Source: Nocardia carnea NBRC 14403 | GTDB taxonomy: Bacteria; Actinomycetota; Actinomycetes; Mycobacteriales; Mycobacteriaceae | Assembly (NCBI RefSeq): GCF_000308515.1 | Contig: NZ_BAFV01000075.1 | Location: 1 to 47,221, forward strand | DNA length: 47,221 bases | Direction of reading: 5' to 3' | Part shown: positions 1 through 7,135 of the stretch, piece after piece | How positions within the stretch are numbered: the stretch's first letter is position 1 | Layout: each line of letters begins with the position of its first letter | Translations under genes and position numbers: made by a program | The notes under the pieces: model-generated | The model's input: only the letters and a program-made list of their open reading frames with translations | What the model was told of the DNA's origin: nothing | Database searches by the model: none

Positions 1-407
1 GCAGTCGTGTTGGGCCGGCCCAGCACGCCCACGCAAACGATCAGGCCTAGGGCGATCAGCAGCGCACTACCGTAAGGCCGCCGCCGTTCCAGCAGACCCA
101 CCACGACGGCGAGCACCGCCATCACCACACCCATCGATACGAACAGCACGGCTTTGTCGGCGGTGCCGAACTGCTCGATGGCGTACTCGCGCAATGCTTT
201 CGGCGTATAGTCGACCACGGTGGCGCCGGTCGAGACGAACGGCGAGGCGTCCGGATCGATCAGTCCTGCGAACAGTTCCGCGATACCGAGCACCATCCCG
301 GCGGCCACGAGACCACACAGACCCGCCGCGACAACCCCTGGTGTGGGTTCATCCGCCGGTTCCCGGGATCGTTGCGCGTTTCCGGGCGAATCCGGTACAT
401 CCTGCAT
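1..407 (-). CDS. Molybdopterin-dependent oxidoreductase (sulfite oxidase/YedY-like), N-terminal part; runs off the window
   Basis: The frame starts at ATG 405-407 and stays open to the window edge (about 135 codons). It reads MQDVPDSPGN..., then a hydrophobic stretch (about residues 25-46), a periplasmic-looking loop and two further hydrophobic stretches (about 86-105 and 114-130). This membrane-anchor arrangement, with the loop ending in a TPKALREYAIEQFG-like segment, is typical of the N-terminus of actinobacterial membrane-bound molybdopterin oxidoreductases of the sulfite oxidase superfamily. The Moco-binding domain would lie outside the window, so the enzyme class is inferred from the anchor and from its position next to sigK-rskA. 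A SigK-like promoter lies 46-74 bp upstream. Confidence 0.6.
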   Translation of the reverse strand, partial: MQDVPDSPGNAQRSREPADEPTPGVVAAGLCGLVAAGMVLGIAELFAGLIDPDASPFVSTGATVVDYTPKALREYAIEQFGTADKAVLFVSMGVVMAVLAVVVGLLERRRPYGSALLIALGLIVCVGVLGRPNTT

Positions 408-452
408 GAGCACCCTCGTTCCGCCATCGGGCCGGGGGCCCGCCTGCCTCGG

Positions 453-481
453 TGTTCGTCGTACTGCCTCGCTGCGGATGG
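453..481 (-). promoter_or_regulatory. Candidate SigK promoter in front of the oxidoreductase
   Basis: Read on the minus strand, CCATCC (476-481) is followed after 17 bases by CGAACA (453-458), then CC. The same two hexamers, 16 bases apart, precede sigK at 2194-2221. CCATCC matches the -35 element I recall for mycobacterial SigK promoters. The predicted transcription start lies near 446, about 40 bases before the ATG at 407. Confidence 0.6.
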
Positions 482-618
482 TTTCATTGCGGGCACGGTT
501 CCGGAAGATGCGCAGGCACAGCGTCACCGAACTGTCAGGAATTCGCGGCTGGCGATGCCTGTGCCGTGAGAGCCGGGGCCGTCATCAACTGCTCGTCGGC
601 ATGCTCCGCCGCTCGCCG

Positions 619-637
619 GAGCCCACCGAGGTGGCTC
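619..637. terminator. Weak hairpin at the end of rskA
   Basis: GAGC-C-CACC / GGTG-GCTC forms a short stem with one bulged C overlapping the rskA stop codon. There is no T-run. It may separate rskA from the oxidoreductase, which has its own promoter candidate 138 bp further on. Confidence 0.25.
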
Positions 638-1502
638 ACCCCAGCGTGACCGCGCCGAGCGGGGAACTGGTCGGCGCGGGCGACCCGCCGTCGGGTTCGA
701 GCGTTACCGCGAGCTGTCCGGTACCGGTGAACTCGGTGACGTAGGGTGCGCTCGCCGCCGGAAGTTCGGCCAGCACCCCGGCCGAATGCGGAACTCCGGT
801 CGGATCGATCATCCACAGCTGGTAGTCGCTGCCGTCGGGTGGCGGCGGTACGGCGTCGAAGGCGACGGTGGCCGCGCCGAGTTCGGCGGAAACGTGCACC
901 GTGAGGTTCCCGCCGGAACCGATCGGGGTGGTGGATGTGCGGGCGTCGGGCTGTTCGAGTATCTGCTGTGCGGTGACAGTTCCGCCCGGTTCGTCACCGG
1001 TCTGCCGGCCGAGAACCCCGACCCCGATACCGATAGCGACCACCACTGCGGCGGCCGCGGCCGCGAGGCCGGACAGTCGTAGCCGGCGCCGGCGCGCCCG
1101 GGCCAGTTCATCGGTATCCGCGGCTGCCGCCGTATCGCCCTGAATACCAGGAGGTTCCGTTGCGGAGGGATGGTGTTCGCCGGAATCGGTGCGACGCGCA
1201 CCGGTGTGCACATCCGAACGTGCGCCGGGGCCGGCGGCGAGAGCGGCGAGTATGCGCGCCTCCACCCGGGCGGGCGGCTCCTGCGCGTCGAGGACCGACA
1301 AGGCGCTCATCGCTTCCCGCACCTCGCGTACGACACCGTCGAAGACCCGGGCAGTCTCGTGATCGGCGGCGCGCAATCGTTGTTCGATATCGGCGCTTTC
1401 GGCGGCCGAAACCGCGTCCAGCGCGTAGGGAAAGGCCAGGTCAACTAGGTCACCGTGGTTGTCCGGCGAATCGGGCGGTGAATTATCAGGCATCGGAGAC
1501 AA
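636..1502 (-). CDS. rskA: Anti-sigma-K factor RskA
   Basis: The 288-aa protein has a cytosolic N-terminal anti-sigma domain (about residues 15-95, starting GDLVDLAFPYALDAV), an Ala/Gly-rich membrane segment (about 143-165) preceded by an ARRRRLRL basic stop, and an extracytoplasmic C-terminal domain with the RskA-type segments SDYQLWMIDPTG and VTLEPDGGSP. It should bind SigK at the membrane and be removed by regulated intramembrane proteolysis, as known for RskA in M. tuberculosis. The gene starts 17 bp inside sigK, which points to translational coupling. A second in-frame ATG at codon 4 is an equally possible start. Confidence 0.9.
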   Translation of the reverse strand: MSPMPDNSPPDSPDNHGDLVDLAFPYALDAVSAAESADIEQRLRAADHETARVFDGVVREVREAMSALSVLDAQEPPARVEARILAALAAGPGARSDVHTGARRTDSGEHHPSATEPPGIQGDTAAAADTDELARARRRRLRLSGLAAAAAAVVVAIGIGVGVLGRQTGDEPGGTVTAQQILEQPDARTSTTPIGSGGNLTVHVSAELGAATVAFDAVPPPPDGSDYQLWMIDPTGVPHSAGVLAELPAASAPYVTEFTGTGQLAVTLEPDGGSPAPTSSPLGAVTLG

Positions 1503-2166
1503 CCCCTGAGAGGCAGTTCTGGAGCCGTTTCAGACCGTCGCGGATGCGGCTCTTGATGGTGGGCAGAGGGGATTCGAGCTGATCGGCGACCTCGCGGTAG
1601 GTACGCCCGCTGTAGTAGGCCAGCGCGACCGCCTCCCGCTGCGTGGCGGTGAGCACTTCGAGGCAATCGCGGACGGCCTGCTCGTCGAACTGCTGATGCA
1701 CCGTTTCGGAGACGATGTCGTGGTCGCGACCCAAATGGGTGTGGCCGTAGACGATATCCCGGACGGCGGCCGATTCCTCGGCACGTACCCGGTCGACGGC
1801 TCGCCGGTGGGCGATCATCATCAACCAGCCGATCGCGCTGGCCCGCGCCGGGTCGTAGCGGGCGGCGGCCGACCAGACCTGCAGATATACCTCTTGGGTG
1901 GCTTCTTCGGCCGCGGCCGGGCTGCGCAGGATCCGCCGCGTCAGCCCGAACACCCGGGGGCTGGTCTCCCGGTAGAACCGGGTGAACGACTCTCGGTCAC
2001 CGTTCCCGGCCGCCTGCAGCAGATCGGCGAGCCGGCGCTGGGTAGCGCCGTCGTCGTGGCCGGCGCGGCGGACGGGGCACGCCCGCCCGGCCTCGGTATC
2101 GGAGTCCGCCGCATCGACGCCCCGGAACCCGACCGCGCCCGAACCGGATTCCGGCCACTTCGTCAT
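1486..2166 (-). CDS. sigK: ECF RNA polymerase sigma factor SigK
   Basis: The 226-aa protein has a sigma-70 region 2 (about residues 55-128, including EEATQEVYLQVW and AIGWLMMIAHRRAVDRVR) and a region 4 helix-turn-helix (about 165-215, RTYREVADQLESPLPTIKSR). The overlap with rskA identifies it as SigK. The ATG at 2164-2166 has GAGG eight bases upstream and lies about 20 bases after the predicted start of the SigK-type promoter at 2194-2221, so autoregulation is likely. The protein has about 40 extra N-terminal residues, including one Cys, before the usual start of region 2; this extension is predicted only. Confidence 0.9.
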   Translation of the reverse strand: MTKWPESGSGAVGFRGVDAADSDTEAGRACPVRRAGHDDGATQRRLADLLQAAGNGDRESFTRFYRETSPRVFGLTRRILRSPAAAEEATQEVYLQVWSAAARYDPARASAIGWLMMIAHRRAVDRVRAEESAAVRDIVYGHTHLGRDHDIVSETVHQQFDEQAVRDCLEVLTATQREAVALAYYSGRTYREVADQLESPLPTIKSRIRDGLKRLQNCLSGVVSDA

Positions 2167-2193
2167 GATCGTGACCTCGACTGCATGGGAAGG

Positions 2194-2221
2194 TGTTCGC
2201 CACGCGCGACACCAAGGATGG
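2194..2221 (-). promoter_or_regulatory. Candidate autoregulatory SigK promoter of sigK-rskA
   Basis: On the minus strand CCATCC (2216-2221), 16 bases, CGAACA (2194-2199) followed by CC. Both hexamers are identical to those at 453-481. The predicted start site near 2187 gives a leader of about 20 bases with a GAGG ribosome site. Confidence 0.65.
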
Positions 2222-2253
2222 ACACCGGATCCGCGTTATAACGCAATTCACAT

Positions 2254-2397
2254 TCATAGCCGCGAGGCGTCATGAGTCCAGTCTCTGACACTCGGCAGCG
2301 GCGTGGGAAAACCGGTCACCCGGGCGACGGGCGGGACCTCGTCGATCATGTAGGCCGTCGCGGTCAGAAGCACACCGCACAACGCGCTGCATGCTTT
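2254..2397 (-). pseudogene. Possible 3' remnant of a gene cut off by the IS605 element
   Basis: An open frame of about 46 codons ends at TGA 2254-2256 and can be followed back to the right end of the insertion element. It encodes ...LLTATAYMIDEVPPVARV... and ends WTHDASRL. Codon third positions are mostly G or C, as in real genes here, and no start codon with a ribosome site is visible. It lies in the same orientation as sigK and just upstream of its promoter. I do not recognise the family. A matching 5' part was not found beyond the other end of the element (4061-4259), so that part may be lost. Confidence 0.35.
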
Positions 2398-2560
2398 TCT
2401 TAACCCTTCCCCACGGCTGAAGCCGGGGGATTTCTGACTCGGACCGCACCGACAACCTCGGAAGGAGGCAGGCAGTGTCTTACGTCGTCAACACCAGCAC
2501 GGTCGAGCTCTACCGTGGCCAGAATCGTTGCGGCAGCATTCCGGTCACGGTCTGCAGTGT
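2380..2560 (-). ncRNA. Predicted omega-RNA (reRNA) of TnpB
   Basis: TnpB nucleases are known to use an RNA made from the 3' end of tnpB and the element's right end, with the guide read from the flanking DNA. By analogy this RNA should run from inside tnpB through the hairpin at 2409-2429, with a guide from about 2380-2400 onwards. Limits are approximate and no promoter was identified. Confidence 0.25.
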
Positions 2561-3587
2561 GCCCGCAGTGTCCACACCGGAAGGTGCGTTCGGCCAGCCC
2601 GAGGCGTTCCTTGGTTCTCGTACCGCACTGCGAGCAGGTCATGGTCGTATAGGCGGGCGGAACCAACACCACCTTCCGGCCCGCCCGCGCGCCACGCTCG
2701 ATCAACTCTCGTTTCGCCGCCCCGATCGCCGCATCCACAGCCTTGCGGGCCATGGTCGACCGGGACAGAAACCTCGGCTTGAAATCCTCCACCGCGATCG
2801 TGTGGTGATTGTCGACCACCCGCCGCGCCCACTGCCGGGCCTCATGCGTATTCTGCCGAGCGGCTTTCTTGTGCAGCCGTGCGGCCTGGATTTTCGCCCG
2901 CTGGTAGCCCTTCGACGGGGTCTGCCCACGCGGGCGCCGCCGCCGCGCCATCTTCCGCTGCGCTGCGGCAAGCTCAGCCGCACATCGACGCCGGTGCCCG
3001 AGATAGGGCAGATCATAGGCGGGATCGGTAGTGGTCGCGGTCGTGCTCACACCCCAGTCGATACCGATCGCCCCGGCCGCTCCCGGCAGCGGTTCACTGT
3101 CGCGACGCACCACGAACGAGCAATACCAATGCCCGAGACTGTCCCGATACACCCGCACCGAACTCGGTGCCGACGGCAACTCACGAGACCACACCACCGG
3201 GATCGAGACCTTACCCGGCAGACACAATCGCTGCTCTTTGATGGTGAAGCCCCGGGTGGTGTATTCCAGCGACGGCAACGCCTTCTTCCGGGTCTTGACT
3301 TCCGGCCTACCACGGCCTTTCACCCGGAACGAGTGATCGAGCGCCTGCGCATAGGTGCGCAACATTTGCTGCTGAGCAACCTGGGAACCCGACCGCAACC
3401 AGGCATTACGGCCGCGTGCTTCGGTGAGCATTTTCGACAACCGGGAGAAGGTCGGTTTACTCTCGGCGCGTTGTTGGTTCACCGCTTCGTTCCACAGGAA
3501 CCGGCAGCGATGCCACTCGGCCAGAAGTGCCCGTTCCGCGAGCACGCCGGGGCGCAGGCGATAGGTGTAACGGACGACTTCCCCCAT
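2400..3587 (-). CDS. tnpB: TnpB, RNA-guided nuclease of IS605-family element
   Basis: The 395-aa protein has the full TnpB layout: an N-terminal helix-turn-helix/WED part, a RuvC-like core with the acidic residues D177 (GAIGIDWG), E267 (IAVEDF) and D346/D348 (ADRDRNAA), and a zinc finger with C318, C321, C338 and C341 (CSQCG...CGHCG). Length and motifs suggest an intact, active protein: an RNA-guided DNA nuclease that cuts next to a transposon-associated motif and helps the element persist. The stop codon lies just past the right-end hairpin. It diverges from the broken tnpA, starting 19 bp away. Confidence 0.92.
   Translation of the reverse strand: MGEVVRYTYRLRPGVLAERALLAEWHRCRFLWNEAVNQQRAESKPTFSRLSKMLTEARGRNAWLRSGSQVAQQQMLRTYAQALDHSFRVKGRGRPEVKTRKKALPSLEYTTRGFTIKEQRLCLPGKVSIPVVWSRELPSAPSSVRVYRDSLGHWYCSFVVRRDSEPLPGAAGAIGIDWGVSTTATTTDPAYDLPYLGHRRRCAAELAAAQRKMARRRRPRGQTPSKGYQRAKIQAARLHKKAARQNTHEARQWARRVVDNHHTIAVEDFKPRFLSRSTMARKAVDAAIGAAKRELIERGARAGRKVVLVPPAYTTMTCSQCGTRTKERLGLAERTFRCGHCGHTADRDRNAAATILATVELDRAGVDDVRHCLPPSEVVGAVRVRNPPASAVGKG
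2409..2429. repeat. Right-end hairpin of the IS605 element
   Basis: CCCC (2409-2412), bulged A, CGGC, loop TGAA, GCCG, GGGG (2426-2429). It overlaps the last codons of tnpB. It is probably both a transposase recognition structure and part of the 3' guide RNA scaffold. Confidence 0.75.
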
Positions 3588-3605
3588 GACCGGCCAAGAT
3601 ACAGC

Positions 3606-4023
3606 ATGGACGTATCCAACCGGGTGTGGATGTCACCGGCGTCGAACAACGCCATCGTCTACCGCTGCAACGACACGGCGTGTGGTGCCCGACGCACCGG
3701 TGGCCCGTCGTCGGCGGACACACAGACGAACGCCTCGAGCAGATCATCGGCGAGGTCTGCAACGAACATCGAGCCCACATCATCGGGCTCGAAACAATGC
3801 CCGACCACGTGCATCTACTCGCGTCCGTTGACCCGCACTTCGGCATCCACCGGCTCGTCAAGCAAATCAAGGGCCGATCGTCACGCCTGCTGCGTCAGGA
3901 ACTCCCCTCGCTCGACTCCGAACTCCCTACGCTGGCGGACCAACGACTACGTCGCCGCCACTCCTCGGCGACGCAACCTCGGAGGTGGTCGAGAAGTATG
4001 TCGAAGACCAGCGGAATGCGTAG
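3606..4023 (+). pseudogene. tnpA: tnpA, Y1 (HUH) transposase of IS605 family, inactivated by frameshifts
   Basis: A TnpA-like protein can be pieced together only by moving between frames: MDVSNRVWMSPASNNAIVYRC, then (one base lost near 3670) HGVWCPTHRWPVVGGHTDER with the HUH motif MPDHVHLL, then near 3937 a shift to TNDYVAA, then near 3970 a shift to GDATSEVVEKYVEDQRNA and TAG 4021-4023. The catalytic Tyr (EKYVEDQ) is therefore out of frame with the HUH histidines, so no functional transposase can be made. Family identity is clear. Confidence 0.85.
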
Positions 4024-4040
4024 GTGGCGCTCCGATTCCT

Positions 4041-4060
4041 CCCCACGCCTGAAGACGGGG
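4041..4060. repeat. Left-end hairpin of the IS605 element
   Basis: CCCC-A-CGCC-TGAA-GACG-GGG, with one mismatch in the inner stem. It is similar in sequence and orientation to the hairpin at 2409-2429 and follows the tnpA remnant by 17 bp. Confidence 0.7.
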
Positions 4061-4205
4061 TTTCCCGGAGCGTTCTCGATGAGTATCCATCACTTTCGGC
4101 CAGGACAACCACACTGCCGGTCGTACCGCGAACATTGCTGGACGGAGTTCGTGGTGGACCGGCTGGGCGGATGGGAACCATTCGGGGAATTCGGGGAAAC
4201 GAGAA

Positions 4206-4241
4206 CGGGTCGCGACAGCCGGTGACGGCTACCGCGACCCG
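4206..4241 (-). terminator. Terminator of lon
   Basis: A composite hairpin: outer arms CGGGTCGCG (4206-4214) and CGCGACCCG (4233-4241), inner arms AGCC and GGCT, loop GGTGAC. It lies 18 bp after the lon stop codon. There is no T-run, as is common in actinobacteria. Confidence 0.6.
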
Positions 4242-4259
4242 CGGAATTGGGGAATCGGG

Positions 4260-6758
4260 TCAGGCGCTGGCCGCCAGGGGCCGCTCTACGTAGGCCGGCT
4301 CCTGGATCGGCTCGATGGCGTGAGCCAGGATCTCGGCCACATCTGCCACCGGGCGAACGTCCAGCTCGGCCAGCACATCGGCAGGGACGTCATCGAGGTC
4401 CGGTTCGTTGCGAACCGGGATGAACACCGTCTTCAGACCCGCACGCTGGGCGGCGAGCAGTTTCTGCTTCACCCCGCCGATCGGCAGCACCCGGCCGTTC
4501 AGCGTGACCTCACCGGTCATTCCCACATCCGAACGCACCGGACGCCCGAGCGCCAGCGATACCAGCGCGGTCACCATGGTGACCCCGGCCGACGGACCGT
4601 CCTTGGGCACGGCGCCCGCGGGAACGTGCACGTGCAGGCTGCGCTCGAAAACATCGGGTTCGATACCGATCTCACCGAGATGCGAGCGCACGTAGGTCAG
4701 CGCGATCTGCGCCGATTCCTTCATCACATCGCCCAGCTGACCGGTCAGGGTGAGGTTGCGTTCACCCTCCGCGGTGTTCGCCTCGATGTAGAGGACATCA
4801 CCGCCGAGACCGGTGACTGCAAGTCCGGTCGCCACACCCGGGACGGCCGTACGTTCCGCCGAGTCCGGGGTGAACCGGGGGCGGCCCAAGTAGTCCTTCA
4901 GGTCGGCGACATCGATACGCAGGCTTTCGCCCGGCGCGGTGATCCCGTCCGCGGCCTTCCCGACCGGGCCGTAACCCAGTTCGGGGTCGTACCCCGGACC
5001 GCGCGCGGTATCCGCATCACGCTCGGTGCCGGCCTCGAAGCCACTCGTGGCGTCGTCCCCGAGACCGCTCGGGGTCGTACCGGAGACCCCGGTTCCGGAC
5101 AACCGGGTTGCGGCCTTGCGCAGGATCTTGGCGATGAGCCGTTCCATCTGGCGGACCCCGGCTTCCCGGGTGTAATCGGCCGCGACCTCACGCAGGGCGG
5201 CATCGGTGACCTGGACTTCCTCGGCGGTCAACGCATTGCGTTCCAGCTGGCGGGGCAGCAGGAAATCGCGGGCGATGGCCACCTTGTCGTCCTCGGTGTA
5301 GCCGTCCACGGTGATCACTTCCATCCGGTCCAGCAGTGGGCCGGGGATGGTTTCCATAACGTTGGCGGTCGCCAGGAACAGCACATCGGAGAGGTCGAGG
5401 TCCATATCCAGGTAGTGGTCCCGGAAGGTGTGGTTCTGGGCGGGGTCGAGCACCTCGAGCAGCGCCGATGCGGGGTCGCCGCGGAAATCGGCACCCAGTT
5501 TGTCCACCTCGTCGAGCAGGACGACGGGGTTCATCGAACCGGCTTCCTTGATGGCCCGCACGATCCGGCCGGGCATCGCACCCACATAGGTGCGCCGGTG
5601 GCCGCGGATTTCGGCCTCGTCGCGGACACCGCCGAGCGCGACCCGCACGAACTTGCGGCCCAGCGCCCGAGCGACCGATTCGCCGAGCGAAGTTTTACCC
5701 ACTCCGGGCGGTCCGGCCAGCACCAGCACCGCACCCGATCCGCGACCGCCGACGACTTCGAGCCCGCGCCGGGCCCGCCGCGCGCGGACCGCCAGGTACT
5801 CGACCATCCGGTCCTTCACCTCGTCCAGGCCGTGATGGTCGGCGTCGAGCACCGCGCGAGCGGCGGCGACATCGGTGGAGTCGGTGGTTTTCACCTGCCA
5901 CGGCAGTTCCAGCACGGTATCGAGCCAGGTGCGGATCCAGCCGGTTTCCGGGCTCTGATCGCTGGACCGCTCCAACCGGGCGACCTCGCGCAGCGCCGCC
6001 TCCCGGACGGATTCGGGTAGATCGGCCTGCTCGACCCGGGTGCGGTAGTCGTCGGCGCCGTCCGGCTCGTCCTCGCCCAGTTCCTTGCGGATGGCGTTGA
6101 GCTGCTGGCGCAGCAGAAATTCGCGCTGACTCTTCTCCATGTTCTCGCGGACCTCGTCACCGATCTTCTCGGTGACCTCGGCCTCGGCGATATGTGCCCG
6201 GGTCCATTCGATGAGCCGGTTCAGGCGCGCTGCGACATCCGGAGTTTCGAGCAGTTCGCGTTTCTGCTCGGCGGTGAGATAGGCGGCGTAGCCGGCGGTA
6301 TCCGCGATGGCCGAGGGGTCGGTGAGCTGGTTGACGGCATCGATCACCTGCCACGCTTCACGGCGTTGCAGTACCGATACCACCAGCTTCTTGTATTCCT
6401 CGGCCAGTTCCCGGGTGCGGCCGTCGACGTCGGGGGTTTCGACCGGTTCAGCCTCCACCCACAGTGCGGCCCCGGGCCCGGTGACCCCGTGGCCGATTTT
6501 TGCGCGCCGTTCCGCCTTGAGCACGGCGGCGGGGGTACCGCCGCGCATCCGGCCGATCTGCTCGATGGTGGCGAGCACACCGTAGGCGGTGTACCCCTCG
6601 GTCAGGCGGGGAGCCAGCAGTACGGTTCCGGTCTTCGCGGCCTGCGCGGCATCGATCGCGGCCTGCGCGGATTCGTCCAGTTCGATCGGGACGACCATGC
6701 CCGGCAGCACGATGGGATCGGTCAGGAACAGCACCGGAAGATTCAGTGGTGTAGTCAC
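4260..6758 (-). CDS. lon: ATP-dependent protease La (Lon)
   Basis: The 832-aa cytosolic AAA+ serine protease has an N-terminal substrate-binding domain (residues 1-195), a coiled linker (EKSQREFLLRQQLNAIRKELGE), an ATPase with Walker A GPPGVGKTS (K355) and Walker B VVLLDEVDKL, and a C-terminal protease domain with the Ser-Lys dyad S723 (PKDGPSAG) and K764 (GGVKQK). About 58 residues rich in Gly, Ser, Thr and Asp (553-610) sit between the ATPase lid and the protease domain. The start chosen is GTG 6756-6758, which has GGAGG eight bases upstream; an in-frame TTG at 6773 overlaps that ribosome site and is unlikely. Expression is probably heat-shock controlled through the operator at 6775-6797. 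Confidence 0.95.
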   Translation of the reverse strand: MTTPLNLPVLFLTDPIVLPGMVVPIELDESAQAAIDAAQAAKTGTVLLAPRLTEGYTAYGVLATIEQIGRMRGGTPAAVLKAERRAKIGHGVTGPGAALWVEAEPVETPDVDGRTRELAEEYKKLVVSVLQRREAWQVIDAVNQLTDPSAIADTAGYAAYLTAEQKRELLETPDVAARLNRLIEWTRAHIAEAEVTEKIGDEVRENMEKSQREFLLRQQLNAIRKELGEDEPDGADDYRTRVEQADLPESVREAALREVARLERSSDQSPETGWIRTWLDTVLELPWQVKTTDSTDVAAARAVLDADHHGLDEVKDRMVEYLAVRARRARRGLEVVGGRGSGAVLVLAGPPGVGKTSLGESVARALGRKFVRVALGGVRDEAEIRGHRRTYVGAMPGRIVRAIKEAGSMNPVVLLDEVDKLGADFRGDPASALLEVLDPAQNHTFRDHYLDMDLDLSDVLFLATANVMETIPGPLLDRMEVITVDGYTEDDKVAIARDFLLPRQLERNALTAEEVQVTDAALREVAADYTREAGVRQMERLIAKILRKAATRLSGTGVSGTTPSGLGDDATSGFEAGTERDADTARGPGYDPELGYGPVGKAADGITAPGESLRIDVADLKDYLGRPRFTPDSAERTAVPGVATGLAVTGLGGDVLYIEANTAEGERNLTLTGQLGDVMKESAQIALTYVRSHLGEIGIEPDVFERSLHVHVPAGAVPKDGPSAGVTMVTALVSLALGRPVRSDVGMTGEVTLNGRVLPIGGVKQKLLAAQRAGLKTVFIPVRNEPDLDDVPADVLAELDVRPVADVAEILAHAIEPIQEPAYVERPLAASA

Positions 6759-7135
6759 GAACACAACCTCCAATAGTTGAGCTATCCCGACTCAACTTCA
6801 CGGGAGTCGTGGTTGTTCCACCCGACGCCCGTGTTCGCCCAGGGCGAAGAAGAAGACGAATGCACAATACGTAGGCGCGGTGTTCGCGAAGATATTGTCG
6901 GCCCGATGGCCGGCCTCGAATGCCCGTGCCACGATCAGCTACAGATGACGATTCGCTCTATGGCTGCCTGCCGGAGCACGCCCGAATCGTACGAGGACAG
7001 CAGCTCGAGGCGGTGGCGCTCACGACATGCGGCCATAGTGCCGGATCGGCCGGACTCGCGTCCTTCGCCCTCCGGTACGGTGCCCGAGCCGATCGCCCGG
7101 TCCACGGGCGAATGGTCCGTGACCATCGGTTCGTT
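6759..7135. other. Non-coding stretch between lon and the three-gene cassette
   Basis: Apart from the HAIR-like operator, nothing convincing was seen. Short open frames on both strands lack ribosome sites and normal codon use. The stretch holds the lon promoter on the minus strand and the 3' flank of the cassette that ends at 7136. Confidence 0.5.
6775..6797. promoter_or_regulatory. HAIR-like operator (HspR site) upstream of lon
   Basis: Perfect 7-bp arms AGTTGAG (6775-6781) and CTCAACT (6791-6797) are separated by 9 bases. The core TTGAG-N9-CTCAA has the sequence and spacing of the HAIR element (CTTGAGT-N7-ACTCAAG) bound by the heat-shock repressor HspR, which controls lon in Streptomyces. 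It ends 17 bp before the lon start codon. Confidence 0.7.

Larger units (their letters stand above)
2404..4061. mobile_element. IS200/IS605-family insertion sequence (IS605 layout, divergent tnpA/tnpB)
   Basis: A tnpB gene on the minus strand and a decayed tnpA on the plus strand diverge from about 3590. Each outer end carries a subterminal imperfect palindrome of the type CCCCA-CGNC-TGAA-GNCG-GGG (2409-2429 and 4041-4060), as expected for the single-strand ends that a Y1 transposase recognises. There are no terminal inverted repeats or target duplications, as usual in this family. Exact ends are uncertain by about 10-20 bp. With tnpA broken, the copy cannot move by itself. Confidence 0.85.

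Noticed and set aside
2475..4052. 525-codon open frame on the plus strand across the insertion element
   Set aside because: It is antisense to tnpB, which has complete family motifs, and its own translation is Arg/Pro/His-rich with no recognisable domain. Only its last part coincides with one frame of the broken tnpA.
4320..6020. 566-codon plus-strand open frame opposite lon
   Set aside because: Antisense shadow of a clear Lon protein, caused by high GC; no motifs and no ribosome site.
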